From Mucilaginibacter sp. L3T2-6 (GTDB taxonomy: Bacteria; Bacteroidota; Bacteroidia; Sphingobacteriales; Sphingobacteriaceae): a stretch of 64,000 bases of DNA. The stretch is from contig NZ_JAUMKC010000009.1 of assembly GCF_030519355.1 (NCBI RefSeq), forward strand, positions 1-64,000, written 5' to 3'. Below the pieces are notes generated by a model. The model had not been told where the DNA came from. It saw nothing but the letters and a program-made list of their open reading frames with translations, and ran no database searches. The translations under genes and the position numbers were made by a program. Below, piece after piece: positions 43,334 to 52,638 of this stretch. The first letter of the stretch is position 1, and each line of letters starts with the position of its first letter.

Positions 43334-44644
43334 TTACCCGTGCTTTTTCTTCTTACTCATTTTTGCTTTAACACCGGCGCCGTAATTGTAAGTTTTGGCA
43401 TTTTCTGGTTTCTTTTGCTGGAATGCGTCGCCGGTGGTGCTGATTGAAGGTTTGGTTTTTGAAGGCTCGGGTTTAATTTCCAAAGGAGACTTTTTTGCCT
43501 CACCGATAATAAGCGCCTCTGGCAGTTCGCCTGTCTGGATTTTATAACCGATAGCCTGTTCTATCCGTTTCACATCAGTTAGTTCAATATCGGTAGCAAA
43601 AGTTAGCACCATTGTTTCGTCTCCGCCGGCGGAGGTGTCTGCTTTTATCCTGTTTATAAATACTCCCGTGGTAGCCGGTATCTCAAAATTTATAATGAAT
43701 GGGATGCCGTGCAAATCAAGTGCTTCTTTTTCTACATCGCAAATTATCATTACCCTGGTGTTGGTGTCGTGTTTAAAATCGTCAACTGAGGCGATATTAG
43801 CCAGTTCTGCAGACCAGGAATTTAGCAGCCCAACTGTTTTAGCGCGTCGATTTTGCAAGGTTTGATAGATCTTTTCGGCGGTTTGGCGGGTATTTACAAA
43901 AATGGCTGTTTTAGTAAATACTTCGGAATCCTGCATAAACAGGCTGAGCAAATTGAGCTTGGTTGTAAAATTGGGAACATGATATAAAAGCTGCGGCAAT
44001 GTTTCCATCTTGCTTTCGCCGCTTTCATCAATTTCCACAACAGCAGCCGATTGCATAAAAGGCTCAATCATCCTGTTTAGCTTATCATGAATTACACTTG
44101 TAAATACCAGGTGCTGGCATTTGGTGATGCTGTTGGCCAATTCGGTTACGGGCAACTGGAGGCCCTGTTTTACGATCAAATCAGCATCATCAATAATCAG
44201 AAGCTCAATCTTATTTAAATTGAGCCCCAGCTTTAAGTATATAGCGCGTGCACGCTCGGGAGTCGCCACTACTATGTCGGCGCCTTCGGCCAGCGCGTCC
44301 ATCTGGTTTTCTGTGCCGGGGGCAGGGTAGAGGCCTACAACCGAAAGTTGTTTGTTACTGCCAAGCCGTTCAAATTCACCAACAACTGCCAGTACATTTT
44401 CTTTGGAAGGTACAAGAATCAGTACCAGCGGCACACCTTCAGGATTGAACCTGATACGGTTAAGTACGGCCAGGACGTAGGCAGTGGTTTTTCCGCAGCC
44501 GTCCGGACCGGAAATAACAACATCCTGTCCGCCATAGATGCGCGCCAGTGTTTTCTGCTGAACGTCTTTCGGGCTTGTTAACCCCTTTTCGGTGATTGTT
44601 TTTATGAGCTGTTTATTGAGCTTTAGTTTTTCTGGCCACGCCAT
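43334..44644 (-). CDS. degenerate DEAD/DEAH-box RNA helicase
   Basis: 436 aa with two RecA-like domains. Q motif and Walker A (ISGPDGCGKTT, residues 44-54) remain, Ia/Ib-like segments (LILVPSKEN, VVATPERARA) are recognisable, but motif II reads DDAD (152-155) not DEAD, motif III TSV (182-184) not SAT, motif V CDVEKEALDL, and motif VI INRIKADTS (about 330-338) lacks the HRxGRxxR arginines. A basic Lys-rich C-terminal tail ends the protein. It may bind ATP or RNA without unwinding. No frameshift is visible. Confidence 0.82.
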   Translation of the reverse strand: MAWPEKLKLNKQLIKTITEKGLTSPKDVQQKTLARIYGGQDVVISGPDGCGKTTAYVLAVLNRIRFNPEGVPLVLILVPSKENVLAVVGEFERLGSNKQLSVVGLYPAPGTENQMDALAEGADIVVATPERARAIYLKLGLNLNKIELLIIDDADLIVKQGLQLPVTELANSITKCQHLVFTSVIHDKLNRMIEPFMQSAAVVEIDESGESKMETLPQLLYHVPNFTTKLNLLSLFMQDSEVFTKTAIFVNTRQTAEKIYQTLQNRRAKTVGLLNSWSAELANIASVDDFKHDTNTRVMIICDVEKEALDLHGIPFIINFEIPATTGVFINRIKADTSAGGDETMVLTFATDIELTDVKRIEQAIGYKIQTGELPEALIIGEAKKSPLEIKPEPSKTKPSISTTGDAFQQKKPENAKTYNYGAGVKAKMSKKKKHG

Positions 44645-44732
44645 CCTGCTTTTTTTTATTTACTTAAGTTGCAAAAGTACCGTTTTATGCAGAGTTTGGG
44701 TAGGTAATATCCGGATGGCTTCGTTAGATAGC

Positions 44733-45965
44733 TTACAATCCCGGCACCAGCTTCTGCAGGTTTTTAAAATGATCTTCGTTATTAACAATTTTATTAATGT
44801 GTACCTCAGCGTTTTTGCCCATTTCCGCTATCAGCGCCTGGTCATTATATAGGGTGCCGATATAAGTTGCGAGTTGTGCTGAATTGCCGGGCTGGAAAAG
44901 TAAACCGGTGTAATTGTCGATTACCATCTCGGGTATGCCGCCGATCGCGGCGCCTATAACAGGTTTACCCATGGCCATTGCTTCTACAACCGTAAAACCT
45001 AAAACTTCATAACATTCTGACGGGCAAATCAGGAACTCGGAGCCGTTAATGATCTTTAAAAGTTCCAGCTTGTCCTTTTTGCCCAGGAAGTGTACGTTAT
45101 CCAGCCTGTTCGCCTCTTTGAAAGCCAGTAATTCTGCTTCCTGTCCGCCGTCGCCAACAATTTTTAATTTGATGCGCGGATGTGAAAGCATCGCTTGCAA
45201 TAACGTATGTGCGCCTTTTATTTTTTCCAGCCGGCCTACAAAAACTATGTATTTTTCCTCAGTTTTACCGGAGGTTTTCCTGGCTAACTCTACGGTGGCG
45301 TAATCGTAGCCATGATAAATCTGTACCAGCTTTTCATTAAAAAAACCGAATTGCTTATACTTCTGCATCTGGAAATTGGATGCGCATATATAATAATCTA
45401 CATATTCGTAGTAATTGAGGTATTTATGAATATAATTTTCAAGAGCTGCAACCGTGCTGGCCAGGTACGATCCCTTTTTGCAGGAATGGGTGATGCAATT
45501 ATAAAATTTACCGCCATAACAGCGTTCACAAACCTCGCCATGGCTTACAAAAATGCTGTCCGGGCAAATCGGGGTATATTCATGAAGCGTCCAGATAATA
45601 GGAATATTTCTTTTTTTTAAAATTTTTAAGATGGTTGGCGTAATGTAATGATGAATGACATTCAGATGCGCGAAATCTATCTTAACATTATCCAAAAGCC
45701 TTTCGAGGTTGCGTTGTGCCTCAAAAGAATATATACTTTTCATAACCACCTTAATACCCGCAGTCAGACTTCGTTTGTTGACGTTTTTATAATCTATGTT
45801 TTCAATAAAATACTCGCTGTAAGCTGATGGCGCGTTCCGGTCATCATGCATGGAGAAAGGAATAACAGTATGCCCTTTTTGCTCATAAATATTTACCACA
45901 TTTTCAACGTATGTCCAGTCACCGCCGGTTGGATACCATGCACGATGTACAACAAGAATATTCAT
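44733..45965 (-). CDS. glycosyltransferase family 4
   Basis: 410 aa, GT-B fold: N-terminal acceptor domain with a Cys-rich insert (FVSHGEVCERCYGGKFYNC, followed by HSCKKG), C-terminal donor domain with VFVGRLEKIKGAHTLLQAM and the nucleotide-sugar E-x7-E motif (CPSECYEVLGFTVVEAMAMG). Inverting/retaining class and sugar unknown. First gene on the minus strand of the surface-polysaccharide locus; divergent from the SDR gene across 443 bases. Confidence 0.9.
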   Translation of the reverse strand: MNILVVHRAWYPTGGDWTYVENVVNIYEQKGHTVIPFSMHDDRNAPSAYSEYFIENIDYKNVNKRSLTAGIKVVMKSIYSFEAQRNLERLLDNVKIDFAHLNVIHHYITPTILKILKKRNIPIIWTLHEYTPICPDSIFVSHGEVCERCYGGKFYNCITHSCKKGSYLASTVAALENYIHKYLNYYEYVDYYICASNFQMQKYKQFGFFNEKLVQIYHGYDYATVELARKTSGKTEEKYIVFVGRLEKIKGAHTLLQAMLSHPRIKLKIVGDGGQEAELLAFKEANRLDNVHFLGKKDKLELLKIINGSEFLICPSECYEVLGFTVVEAMAMGKPVIGAAIGGIPEMVIDNYTGLLFQPGNSAQLATYIGTLYNDQALIAEMGKNAEVHINKIVNNEDHFKNLQKLVPGL

Positions 45966-46408
45966 TCGGGCTAAATTGTTAATTCAATAAAACAAAAGTC
46001 AAAGATGCTTGTATTAGATGATATAGCGTGATAAAATTTAGAAGTTTAAAATTTGGAGAATTGTTTACATTAATTTTGCGTTGCGTTTTCAGAACTATTT
46101 TTAGGTGACCACCGCCCTATGGAAATTGCTGTAGCGTAACGATGCATACCTCCGTATTAATTAAACTTGGTTTTAATGAGCTTTTAAAATTTTAACGGTA
46201 AAATTAACGTTATTTTTAGTTGCTGAAATTTTATTTAACTGTACTAAAAATCAAAGAATTTGAATTAATCGTCCTAATTGTTAACGGTTTTAGAAAAATA
46301 TTCTGGTATGTAAGTCAAAAAAAGTTAATTTTGGCAAGTGAAGACATCTATACCTGTCGCACTTGTTGAATCAGCTACCAGATTCGCCCTTATGGTTTTA
46401 ACATTTAT
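45966..46408 (+). promoter_or_regulatory. divergent leader of the polysaccharide locus
   Basis: 443 bases with no supported gene, AT-rich. It contains TAATTTTG at 46071-46078 and again at 46326-46333, both on the + strand, toward the SDR gene. Use of the first would leave a leader of about 330 bases. A 6-codon ATG...TAA frame at about 46120-46140 is too short to support. No tRNA or riboswitch recognised. Confidence 0.4.
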
Positions 46409-47371
46409 ATGAAGAAAAAGATTTACATTGCCGGCTCGGGCGGAATGCTCGGAGAAGCCTTTTATCGCATATTTAAAGACGACTATGAAGTTAAGTGCAC
46501 TGATAAGGATGTAAATGAAAAATGGCTTAGTTTTCTGGATTTCAGAGACTTTGACAAGTATAAAAAAGAGGTAGAAAAATTTAATCCTGATTATCTTTTT
46601 CACCTTGGCGCCCACACCGATCTTGAGTTTTGTGAGCTCAATCTTGAGGATACTTACCTTACAAATACCACGGCAGTCGAAAATGCTGTTTTTATAGCTA
46701 ATAATTTAGATATTCCTTTATTATACATCAGTACGGCAGGCATTTTTGACGGTACCAAAGACTTTTACGACGACTGGGATGAGCCTAATCCGCTGGGCCA
46801 TTATGCCCGCTCCAAATACATGGGTGAGCGTTATGTGCGCGAAAACGCAAGACGCTATATAATTTGCCGGGCAGGATGGATGATGGGGGGCGGGCCTGAC
46901 AAGGACAAAAAGTTCATCAATAAGATAATCAAGCAATTAGCTGCCGGTAAACGCGACCTGTACATTGTTAATGATAAAGACGGAACGCCAACCTTTACAG
47001 TTGACTTTGCAAAAAACGTAAAGCTGCTGATTGAAAAAGAGTATTGGGGCTTATATAACCTGGTATGCAACGGCGAAACCAGCAGGCGCGAGGTTGCCGA
47101 AGAACTGGTAAAGATACTTGATCTGGAAGATGAGGTTACTTTCCACGAAGTTTCATCAAACTATTTTAAAGACACTTATTTCGCACCCAGGCCGCCATCA
47201 GAGCGCCTGATCAACAGGAAGTTGGAGCTGCGAAATATGAATATTATGCGCGATTGGCGAATCGCCTTAAGAGAATATATCGACGATTATTACACCGGCT
47301 TTTTAACGGAAAAAGGCATTTACTCTGTGAAGGAGAATATCTCTGAAAAAGAAGATATAATTGCATTATAA
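46409..47371 (+). CDS. RmlD-like NAD(P)-dependent sugar reductase (extended SDR)
   Basis: 320 aa. Glycine-rich IAGSGGMLGEAFYRIF at the N-terminus, active-site Y-x3-K in GHYARSKYMGE, and WDEPNPLGHY upstream of it, similar to dTDP-4-dehydrorhamnose reductases and UDP-sugar epimerases. Distinct from the canonical rfbD at 55089. Probably supplies a deoxysugar donor for the polysaccharide. Followed 15 bases later by a glycosyltransferase. Confidence 0.85.
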   Translation: MKKKIYIAGSGGMLGEAFYRIFKDDYEVKCTDKDVNEKWLSFLDFRDFDKYKKEVEKFNPDYLFHLGAHTDLEFCELNLEDTYLTNTTAVENAVFIANNLDIPLLYISTAGIFDGTKDFYDDWDEPNPLGHYARSKYMGERYVRENARRYIICRAGWMMGGGPDKDKKFINKIIKQLAAGKRDLYIVNDKDGTPTFTVDFAKNVKLLIEKEYWGLYNLVCNGETSRREVAEELVKILDLEDEVTFHEVSSNYFKDTYFAPRPPSERLINRKLELRNMNIMRDWRIALREYIDDYYTGFLTEKGIYSVKENISEKEDIIAL

Positions 47372-47386
47372 AAATTTTCTGCCATA

Positions 47387-48490
47387 ATGCGTATTGCTGC
47401 CTTTGGCTTCCGCTCGGTACCGCCTTCAAAGGGCGCCGCGGGTGCTGATAAATTTGCTTTAGAACTATTTCCGCGACTTGTAAAAAGAGGCCACAGTGTG
47501 GTGGCTTATAATCGCCGCTATCCTGATGTGTTTGTCGACATAAGCGAATACAAAGGCGTAAAAATTAAAACTCTTACTACCACTAACAAAAAGGGCTTCG
47601 ATACACTGCTGCATTCCTTTAAATGTACCTGGGATATTATTGTAAACAACACAGCGGACGTTGTGCACATCCAAAATGGTGGTAACAGCATCTGGGCGCT
47701 GCCTCTGCGCATCTTTGGAAAAAAGGTTTTCATCAGCCAGGACGGCGTTGACTGGAAGCGAGATAAATGGCCCTGGTATGGTAAACTGTATCTAAAGCTT
47801 TCCGCATTTATAACCGCCCACATACCTAACGAAGTGATATTTGACAACGTGATAGCGAAGAGATTATTCGAAGAGCGTTTTAATAAAAAGTTCAAATTTA
47901 TCCCTTTTGGTAGCGAGGTGGAACCTGTAAAGCATAACAGCGACATTTTGCAAAAGCTGAATCTTATTAAAGGAAGTTATTATTTATTTGTCGGTAGATT
48001 TATACCTGATAAAGGCTTGCATTATCTTATTCCTGCGTTTAAGAATTCAAATTCTAAGAAAAAACTGGTGCTGATAGGGGGCTCGCCTAATCCATCGCCA
48101 TATGAGCAAACCTTGTTTGGTATGGGTAATGAACAGATTGTTTTCCCGGGGTACATTTACGGCGATGATGTAAATACGCTAATGATGAACGCGTACTGTT
48201 ACATACAGCCATCGGATGTGGAGGGTTTGTCGCCCGTTGTCCTGACGGTGATGGGCCTGAATGTTCCGTTGATTGTAAGTGATATTGAGGAAAATCAATA
48301 CGCCGTGCAGGACACCGCCCGCATGTTTAAAAAAGGTAATATTGGTTCTTTAACTGAAGAAATTAATTATTGCGAGGACAATTACCCCGAAATGCTTTCG
48401 CTTGCGGCCCGGGCTCAAGAACGTGCCTTAAGTGTATTTAATTGGGAGATGGTTGCTGACGAGCATGTTAGGGTATTTGCCGGGGCATAG
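47387..48490 (+). CDS. glycosyltransferase family 4
   Basis: 367 aa GT-B enzyme: PSKGAAGADKFALELFPRLVK opening loop, LFVGRFIPDKGLHYLI, and the donor-site EGLSPVVLTVMGLNVPLIVS. The end of the gene overlaps the convergent GT4 gene by 23 bases (48468-48490), so their transcripts are antisense there. Function: transfer of one sugar of the repeat unit; donor unknown. Confidence 0.88.
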   Translation: MRIAAFGFRSVPPSKGAAGADKFALELFPRLVKRGHSVVAYNRRYPDVFVDISEYKGVKIKTLTTTNKKGFDTLLHSFKCTWDIIVNNTADVVHIQNGGNSIWALPLRIFGKKVFISQDGVDWKRDKWPWYGKLYLKLSAFITAHIPNEVIFDNVIAKRLFEERFNKKFKFIPFGSEVEPVKHNSDILQKLNLIKGSYYLFVGRFIPDKGLHYLIPAFKNSNSKKKLVLIGGSPNPSPYEQTLFGMGNEQIVFPGYIYGDDVNTLMMNAYCYIQPSDVEGLSPVVLTVMGLNVPLIVSDIEENQYAVQDTARMFKKGNIGSLTEEINYCEDNYPEMLSLAARAQERALSVFNWEMVADEHVRVFAGA

Positions 48491-49610
48491 CCGCTTTTTT
48501 GAACACATTAATTAACTGCGTTGCGGTATTTTGCCACGAGAAAAGTTTTAATCGCTGGCGGCCTTTGTCTATCATCCTGCTTCTTAATTCCGGATCATTT
48601 GCTACCAGATTGATTTTGTCGGCAATGTCGGACACATTAAACGGATCAAATTGCAGAACCGCATCACCCCCTACCTCAGGCAAGCAGGTATTGTTTGCAA
48701 CCAGCACAGGTAAATTATTCTTAAATGCCTCTAAAACGGGGATGCCGAAACCTTCGTTAGTCGATGGAAAAACATATAACAACGCGTTTTGATAAATAAC
48801 TGCTAATTCGGAATCAGATAAGTAGCCGGTTAAAACTACTTCATCACTCAGGTTGTTTTTTTTGATAGCGTCCCTGATCAGACGATAATCACTGTCAAAC
48901 TCATTGGCCGGCTTGGGGCCGGCGAGCACGAGTTTTAAGGTCGGGCTTGTTTGTTTTGCAATAGCAAAAGCTTCAATAAGGGCGGGGATATTTTTTCGCT
49001 TAAACATCGAGCCGACATGTAAGATGTAGCCCTGCGGTTTTAAGGAAAATTTATCGAGCATGGTATCTCCGTTCGCCGCTTCATCAGCGTTTAAATACTT
49101 CGGTCCTTCATATATCACTTCCAGCTTATCATTGGGTATCTGTGTGTAATGATGGATCTGTTTCTTCGACCATTCTGTAGGCGTAATAACAAAACGAGAC
49201 CGGCTTGCTGCCGGAACCGCCGTTTTCATATACAGCCATAACCATAACTTTCCATAAGCCTCCGGCGATTCAAAACAAAATGCATCATGGAAGACAGGTA
49301 TAGTTTGATAGCCCAAATGCATAACAGGAACGCAATTATCCGTACAAAACACAATGTCGCAACGCCGGAAAAATGCCTTTATTGGCAAAATTAACTGCTT
49401 CCAGAACTGATACCGGGCATGCTCAACATATCGTAACAGTTTATTTTGCCCGTTATAGACGGGGAGCGATGTATCCAGGAAATGAAAGCGCAGTTCGGCG
49501 CTTTCCATTTTTTTAAACTCCCGGCAAAGCTCTTCAAGGTAAGTACGGGTGCCGGTTTTTGCCAGGCGCAGATCGCGTATATCAACTGCTATGGTTAAAG
49601 GCTTATGCAT
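48468..49610 (-). CDS. glycosyltransferase family 4
   Basis: 380 aa. TPTEWSKKQIHHYTQIP and VGSMFKRKNIPALIEAFAIA, then EGFGIPVLEAFKNNLPVLVA with the E-x7-E motif and NNTCLPEVGGDAVLQFDPF; looks like the mannosyltransferase-type GT4 subgroup. Last of the five minus-strand genes of the locus, translated immediately after the acyltransferase. Confidence 0.9.
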   Translation of the reverse strand: MHKPLTIAVDIRDLRLAKTGTRTYLEELCREFKKMESAELRFHFLDTSLPVYNGQNKLLRYVEHARYQFWKQLILPIKAFFRRCDIVFCTDNCVPVMHLGYQTIPVFHDAFCFESPEAYGKLWLWLYMKTAVPAASRSRFVITPTEWSKKQIHHYTQIPNDKLEVIYEGPKYLNADEAANGDTMLDKFSLKPQGYILHVGSMFKRKNIPALIEAFAIAKQTSPTLKLVLAGPKPANEFDSDYRLIRDAIKKNNLSDEVVLTGYLSDSELAVIYQNALLYVFPSTNEGFGIPVLEAFKNNLPVLVANNTCLPEVGGDAVLQFDPFNVSDIADKINLVANDPELRSRMIDKGRQRLKLFSWQNTATQLINVFKKAAMPRQIP

Positions 49611-50306
49611 TTAGCTTTCTCCCCTGGTTTTTATGAGTTTAGCGGGTATGCCTGCAATTACAGAGTTGTCCGGGAATGACTTAGTGACCACACTGCCGGC
49701 AGCTACAACGCATCCATCGCCTAAAGTTACCCCAGCCAATATAGTAGAACCTGCGCCAATCCAGCAATTATCTCCAATAGCCACGGGTTGTTTAATTACA
49801 CCTTGATCCTTTATTGTCCGGCTGGTATCGGCGTAGGCATGGTTCTCTGAAAAAATCTGGACATTAGGGCCCATAATTACATCTTTGCCGATGGTTATGC
49901 CGCCCTGGCCTGCAAAGTAAGCTCCGGCGCTTATACCGGTACGGTCGCCAATGGTGATTCCTTTGCCGCGGTAGGCAATAATACCGGTACAAAACAAGAT
50001 TGAGTTGCGGGCTATGGACACGTTGTCGCCGAAGGTGATCCCGTTTTCAGAAAGGGCGTTCAGGCTTACGTTATCTTCCAGTATCAGGTTTTTGCCTGCT
50101 TTTATTTTATAGCCATGCCGCACTTTAACATGAGTTCCCACAAATAACAGCCCGCTGGATTTTTTTAAAAATGGCTTTAAAAATAGCCCTCGCCAAACCT
50201 GCAATAACCTAACCCAGCTAATGCTGATTAAGTCACGCGTTGAATGCGGACTTTCCCATTTATAATTGGGGTCGTTTTTTAATTTTCTGATGAGATATTC
50301 AATCAT
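49611..50306 (-). CDS. hexapeptide-repeat (LbH) acyltransferase
   Basis: 231 aa. Left-handed beta-helix repeats from about residue 70 (GVIKQPVAIGDNCWIGAGST, ILAGVTLGDGCVVAAGSVVT), with the H in SENHAYADTSRTI as the likely catalytic residue of Maa/WbbJ-like O-acetyltransferases. Predicted to acetylate a sugar of the surface polysaccharide. Overlaps the upstream polymerase gene by 8 bases. Confidence 0.9.
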   Translation of the reverse strand: MIEYLIRKLKNDPNYKWESPHSTRDLISISWVRLLQVWRGLFLKPFLKKSSGLLFVGTHVKVRHGYKIKAGKNLILEDNVSLNALSENGITFGDNVSIARNSILFCTGIIAYRGKGITIGDRTGISAGAYFAGQGGITIGKDVIMGPNVQIFSENHAYADTSRTIKDQGVIKQPVAIGDNCWIGAGSTILAGVTLGDGCVVAAGSVVTKSFPDNSVIAGIPAKLIKTRGES

Positions 50307-51693
50307 TGGAAACAGGCACTAATTCAGCTATGCGCGGTTGCATTATTATACTCAGTAACAATCCTGACAGAAACCAGCTCATGTATGAAATATACGATGA
50401 TGATTCAACTTCTGAGGTAAGCAGGGGGATAAAAAAGCCGACTTTTATTAATAAAACCGCGAGGCAAACTTTTTTTTCTTTACCGCTTAACCGCGGGAAC
50501 CATTTTAAGCTCGTTTTTATCAGCATAATATAAATAGAAAGATACATTAGCAAACCGGCAATACCTGCCTGCACACCGATAATAATATACTGGTTCTCTC
50601 CGCCCACGTTCTCGCCCAGGCTGCCTGCAACCCTGCCCGAGGTACCTAGGCCGAGTCCGAATGGCTTTTCAACCATGGAAACAAGGCCCTCCATCCACTC
50701 TAAAATATGCCCTACGCTGGATGGGTTGCTAAAATCGATGGTGTTTACAACTATTTCGGTTATACCACTGTTCCGTTGCCCAAACCGGGTGAAAATATAA
50801 ATTAAATATATACAGCCAACACCAAGTGCAGCATGAACCGCGTGGGTGATATACTTTTTTTTAGTAAGCAGTGAGTAAACGTAGATTATCAGGAAGTAAC
50901 TTACAAAAGGGGCACGGGACAGGGCAAATATGATAGAAAGAAGCGATCCGCCAAGCGCCAGCCAACCCATTCCGCTTGGCTTAAACCTGTTGTCATCGCG
51001 GTTAAAAAGGGCTATAATTATTGCCAGAGCCAATAACGTGGCTGATGCATGCTCCAATGGGTTTGCAAAAAAACTAGCGAAACGCTTGTATCCGCCTTCG
51101 GATTGGAAGGTCCAGCTCAAACCATAATCGCCGCCGGGCTCAAAATTGAAAAAATAATAAACGTAATCAGCAAAGCCGGTTTTGGTCTGCAGGTGCTGGT
51201 TAGAAGCCGCTTCTACAGCAACCACAGCCCCGGCGGCAATAGTTAGCAATACGACGAAATTAAAATACTTGCTGATGTACACCGAACGGATATCCATCAA
51301 CCGCCCGGTAAAATACACCACAACAAAGAAAGACATGCTTTTAAGTGCGATCAGCCTTTCGAAAAAACTCTGTTCGCCTATAGGTAGTAAAGCGAATATA
51401 AAAGTGTAGCCTAAAAAAGCAAGTATCAGGTAATCAACCAGGTGTAAGCGCGGACGGTAACTGAGCGTTAATAGATTAAGCACTAATGTGGCCAGGACTA
51501 ATATTTCCTTAAAGTACTGAAAAACGGGGATAAAATCCTTCAGCCCCAGCAGAAAGGCTACCGACATAGCAGTAGTATACATAGATAGGCCAAAGATGAC
51601 GAATACCAGCAAGCCCTGTTTCTCGCCCTTGAAAATCTCACGGCACGCTATAAAGAACGAGGTGAGATAAATAAGTGGGAATATAAATAGCAT
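50299..51693 (-). CDS. O-antigen ligase/polymerase-like membrane protein (Wzy-like)
   Basis: 464 aa with about 12 hydrophobic segments and a large extracytoplasmic loop between them, as in Wzy polymerases and O-antigen ligases; conserved short motifs (GLGLGTSGRVAGSLGENVGG) occur in that loop. Either repeat-unit polymerisation or ligation to lipid is possible. Located between GT2 and acyltransferase genes with tight spacing, supporting the Wzx/Wzy route. Confidence 0.82.
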   Translation of the reverse strand: MLFIFPLIYLTSFFIACREIFKGEKQGLLVFVIFGLSMYTTAMSVAFLLGLKDFIPVFQYFKEILVLATLVLNLLTLSYRPRLHLVDYLILAFLGYTFIFALLPIGEQSFFERLIALKSMSFFVVVYFTGRLMDIRSVYISKYFNFVVLLTIAAGAVVAVEAASNQHLQTKTGFADYVYYFFNFEPGGDYGLSWTFQSEGGYKRFASFFANPLEHASATLLALAIIIALFNRDDNRFKPSGMGWLALGGSLLSIIFALSRAPFVSYFLIIYVYSLLTKKKYITHAVHAALGVGCIYLIYIFTRFGQRNSGITEIVVNTIDFSNPSSVGHILEWMEGLVSMVEKPFGLGLGTSGRVAGSLGENVGGENQYIIIGVQAGIAGLLMYLSIYIMLIKTSLKWFPRLSGKEKKVCLAVLLIKVGFFIPLLTSEVESSSYISYMSWFLSGLLLSIIMQPRIAELVPVSND

Positions 51694-51702
51694 TCTCGCG
51701 GG

Positions 51703-52638
51703 TTACTTGTATTGTGAAGGCCAAATTACTTTTTTTGGCGTGAAAAATCCCTCTTTCAACCCTTTAATTAAAAGCCCGGCTTTTTGGTTACGCCGTTTTA
51801 GAATAAAATATCCAAGCAGGGCGATATAATAAAAACCATTATAAACAAGATTAATTGGATAATAAAAAGGATTGCCATATTGTCTTAAAATCCAGATATG
51901 ATTCCGGCTCACGTAATAATGTATGACCGGACTAAGGTTGCCTTCCTTTTTTGGTGTAGCTATTTTGGCCGATACTCCTGCTTCATGATACATTTTGCTT
52001 GATGGCAAATAGTGCACTTCAAAGCCCGCTTCGCGCAATTTAAAAGACAGTTCGACATCTTCGAAATATAGGAAGAAAAGCTTATTGAACAGTCCGCTCT
52101 TTTGTAAAGCCGGATTCCGCAGCAGCATGCAGCAGCCGGTAACCCAATCGGCGATTTTGTAGGTTTTTAAGGCAGCTTCATCCGGAATGGATAAATCGGA
52201 AACAGTTTTGCCAATAAATTTATTGAATTTGCCTTCGCCGTTCCAGATTTTGGCCCTGTCGTGCATCCAGTAAATGGCCGGCTGTACAGCGGCGGCTTCC
52301 GGATGAAGTTCCATGTGCTGCAGCAGGCCGGCAACCAGGTCTTCGTCTACTACGGTATCGGTATTCATTACAAGCGAATAAGTATAACCGCTGTCGATAC
52401 TGTAAACAAGCGCACGGTTGTTCCCTTCGGCAAAGCCAAGATTTTCGTTGTTTTCAATATAAATTAAATCCGGGAACTGCACTTTCAGTACCGATAAAGA
52501 GTTATCGGCAGAACCATTATCAACCACAATGATATCGAATAATGCCTCGTTACAATATAGCTGAAGCGACAAAACGCAATTCGCCGTATGTTCGGGTGTA
52601 TTCCAGTTGAGTAATATTACAGCTACAGGTTTACGCAT
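51703..52638 (-). CDS. glycosyltransferase family 2
   Basis: 311 aa GT-A enzyme: VILLNWNTPEHTANCVLSL, VVDNGSADNS, NENLGFAEGNNRAL and the DxD-like VMNTDTVV, followed by FFLYFEDVELSFKLREAGF. Characteristic of rhamnosyl- or similar transferases of surface polysaccharides. Overlaps the flippase gene end by 8 bases. Confidence 0.92.
   Translation of the reverse strand: MRKPVAVILLNWNTPEHTANCVLSLQLYCNEALFDIIVVDNGSADNSLSVLKVQFPDLIYIENNENLGFAEGNNRALVYSIDSGYTYSLVMNTDTVVDEDLVAGLLQHMELHPEAAAVQPAIYWMHDRAKIWNGEGKFNKFIGKTVSDLSIPDEAALKTYKIADWVTGCCMLLRNPALQKSGLFNKLFFLYFEDVELSFKLREAGFEVHYLPSSKMYHEAGVSAKIATPKKEGNLSPVIHYYVSRNHIWILRQYGNPFYYPINLVYNGFYYIALLGYFILKRRNQKAGLLIKGLKEGFFTPKKVIWPSQYK

Noticed and set aside
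46120..46140. Six-codon upstream frame in the polysaccharide leader
   Set aside because: Too short to separate from chance; no ribosome binding site.
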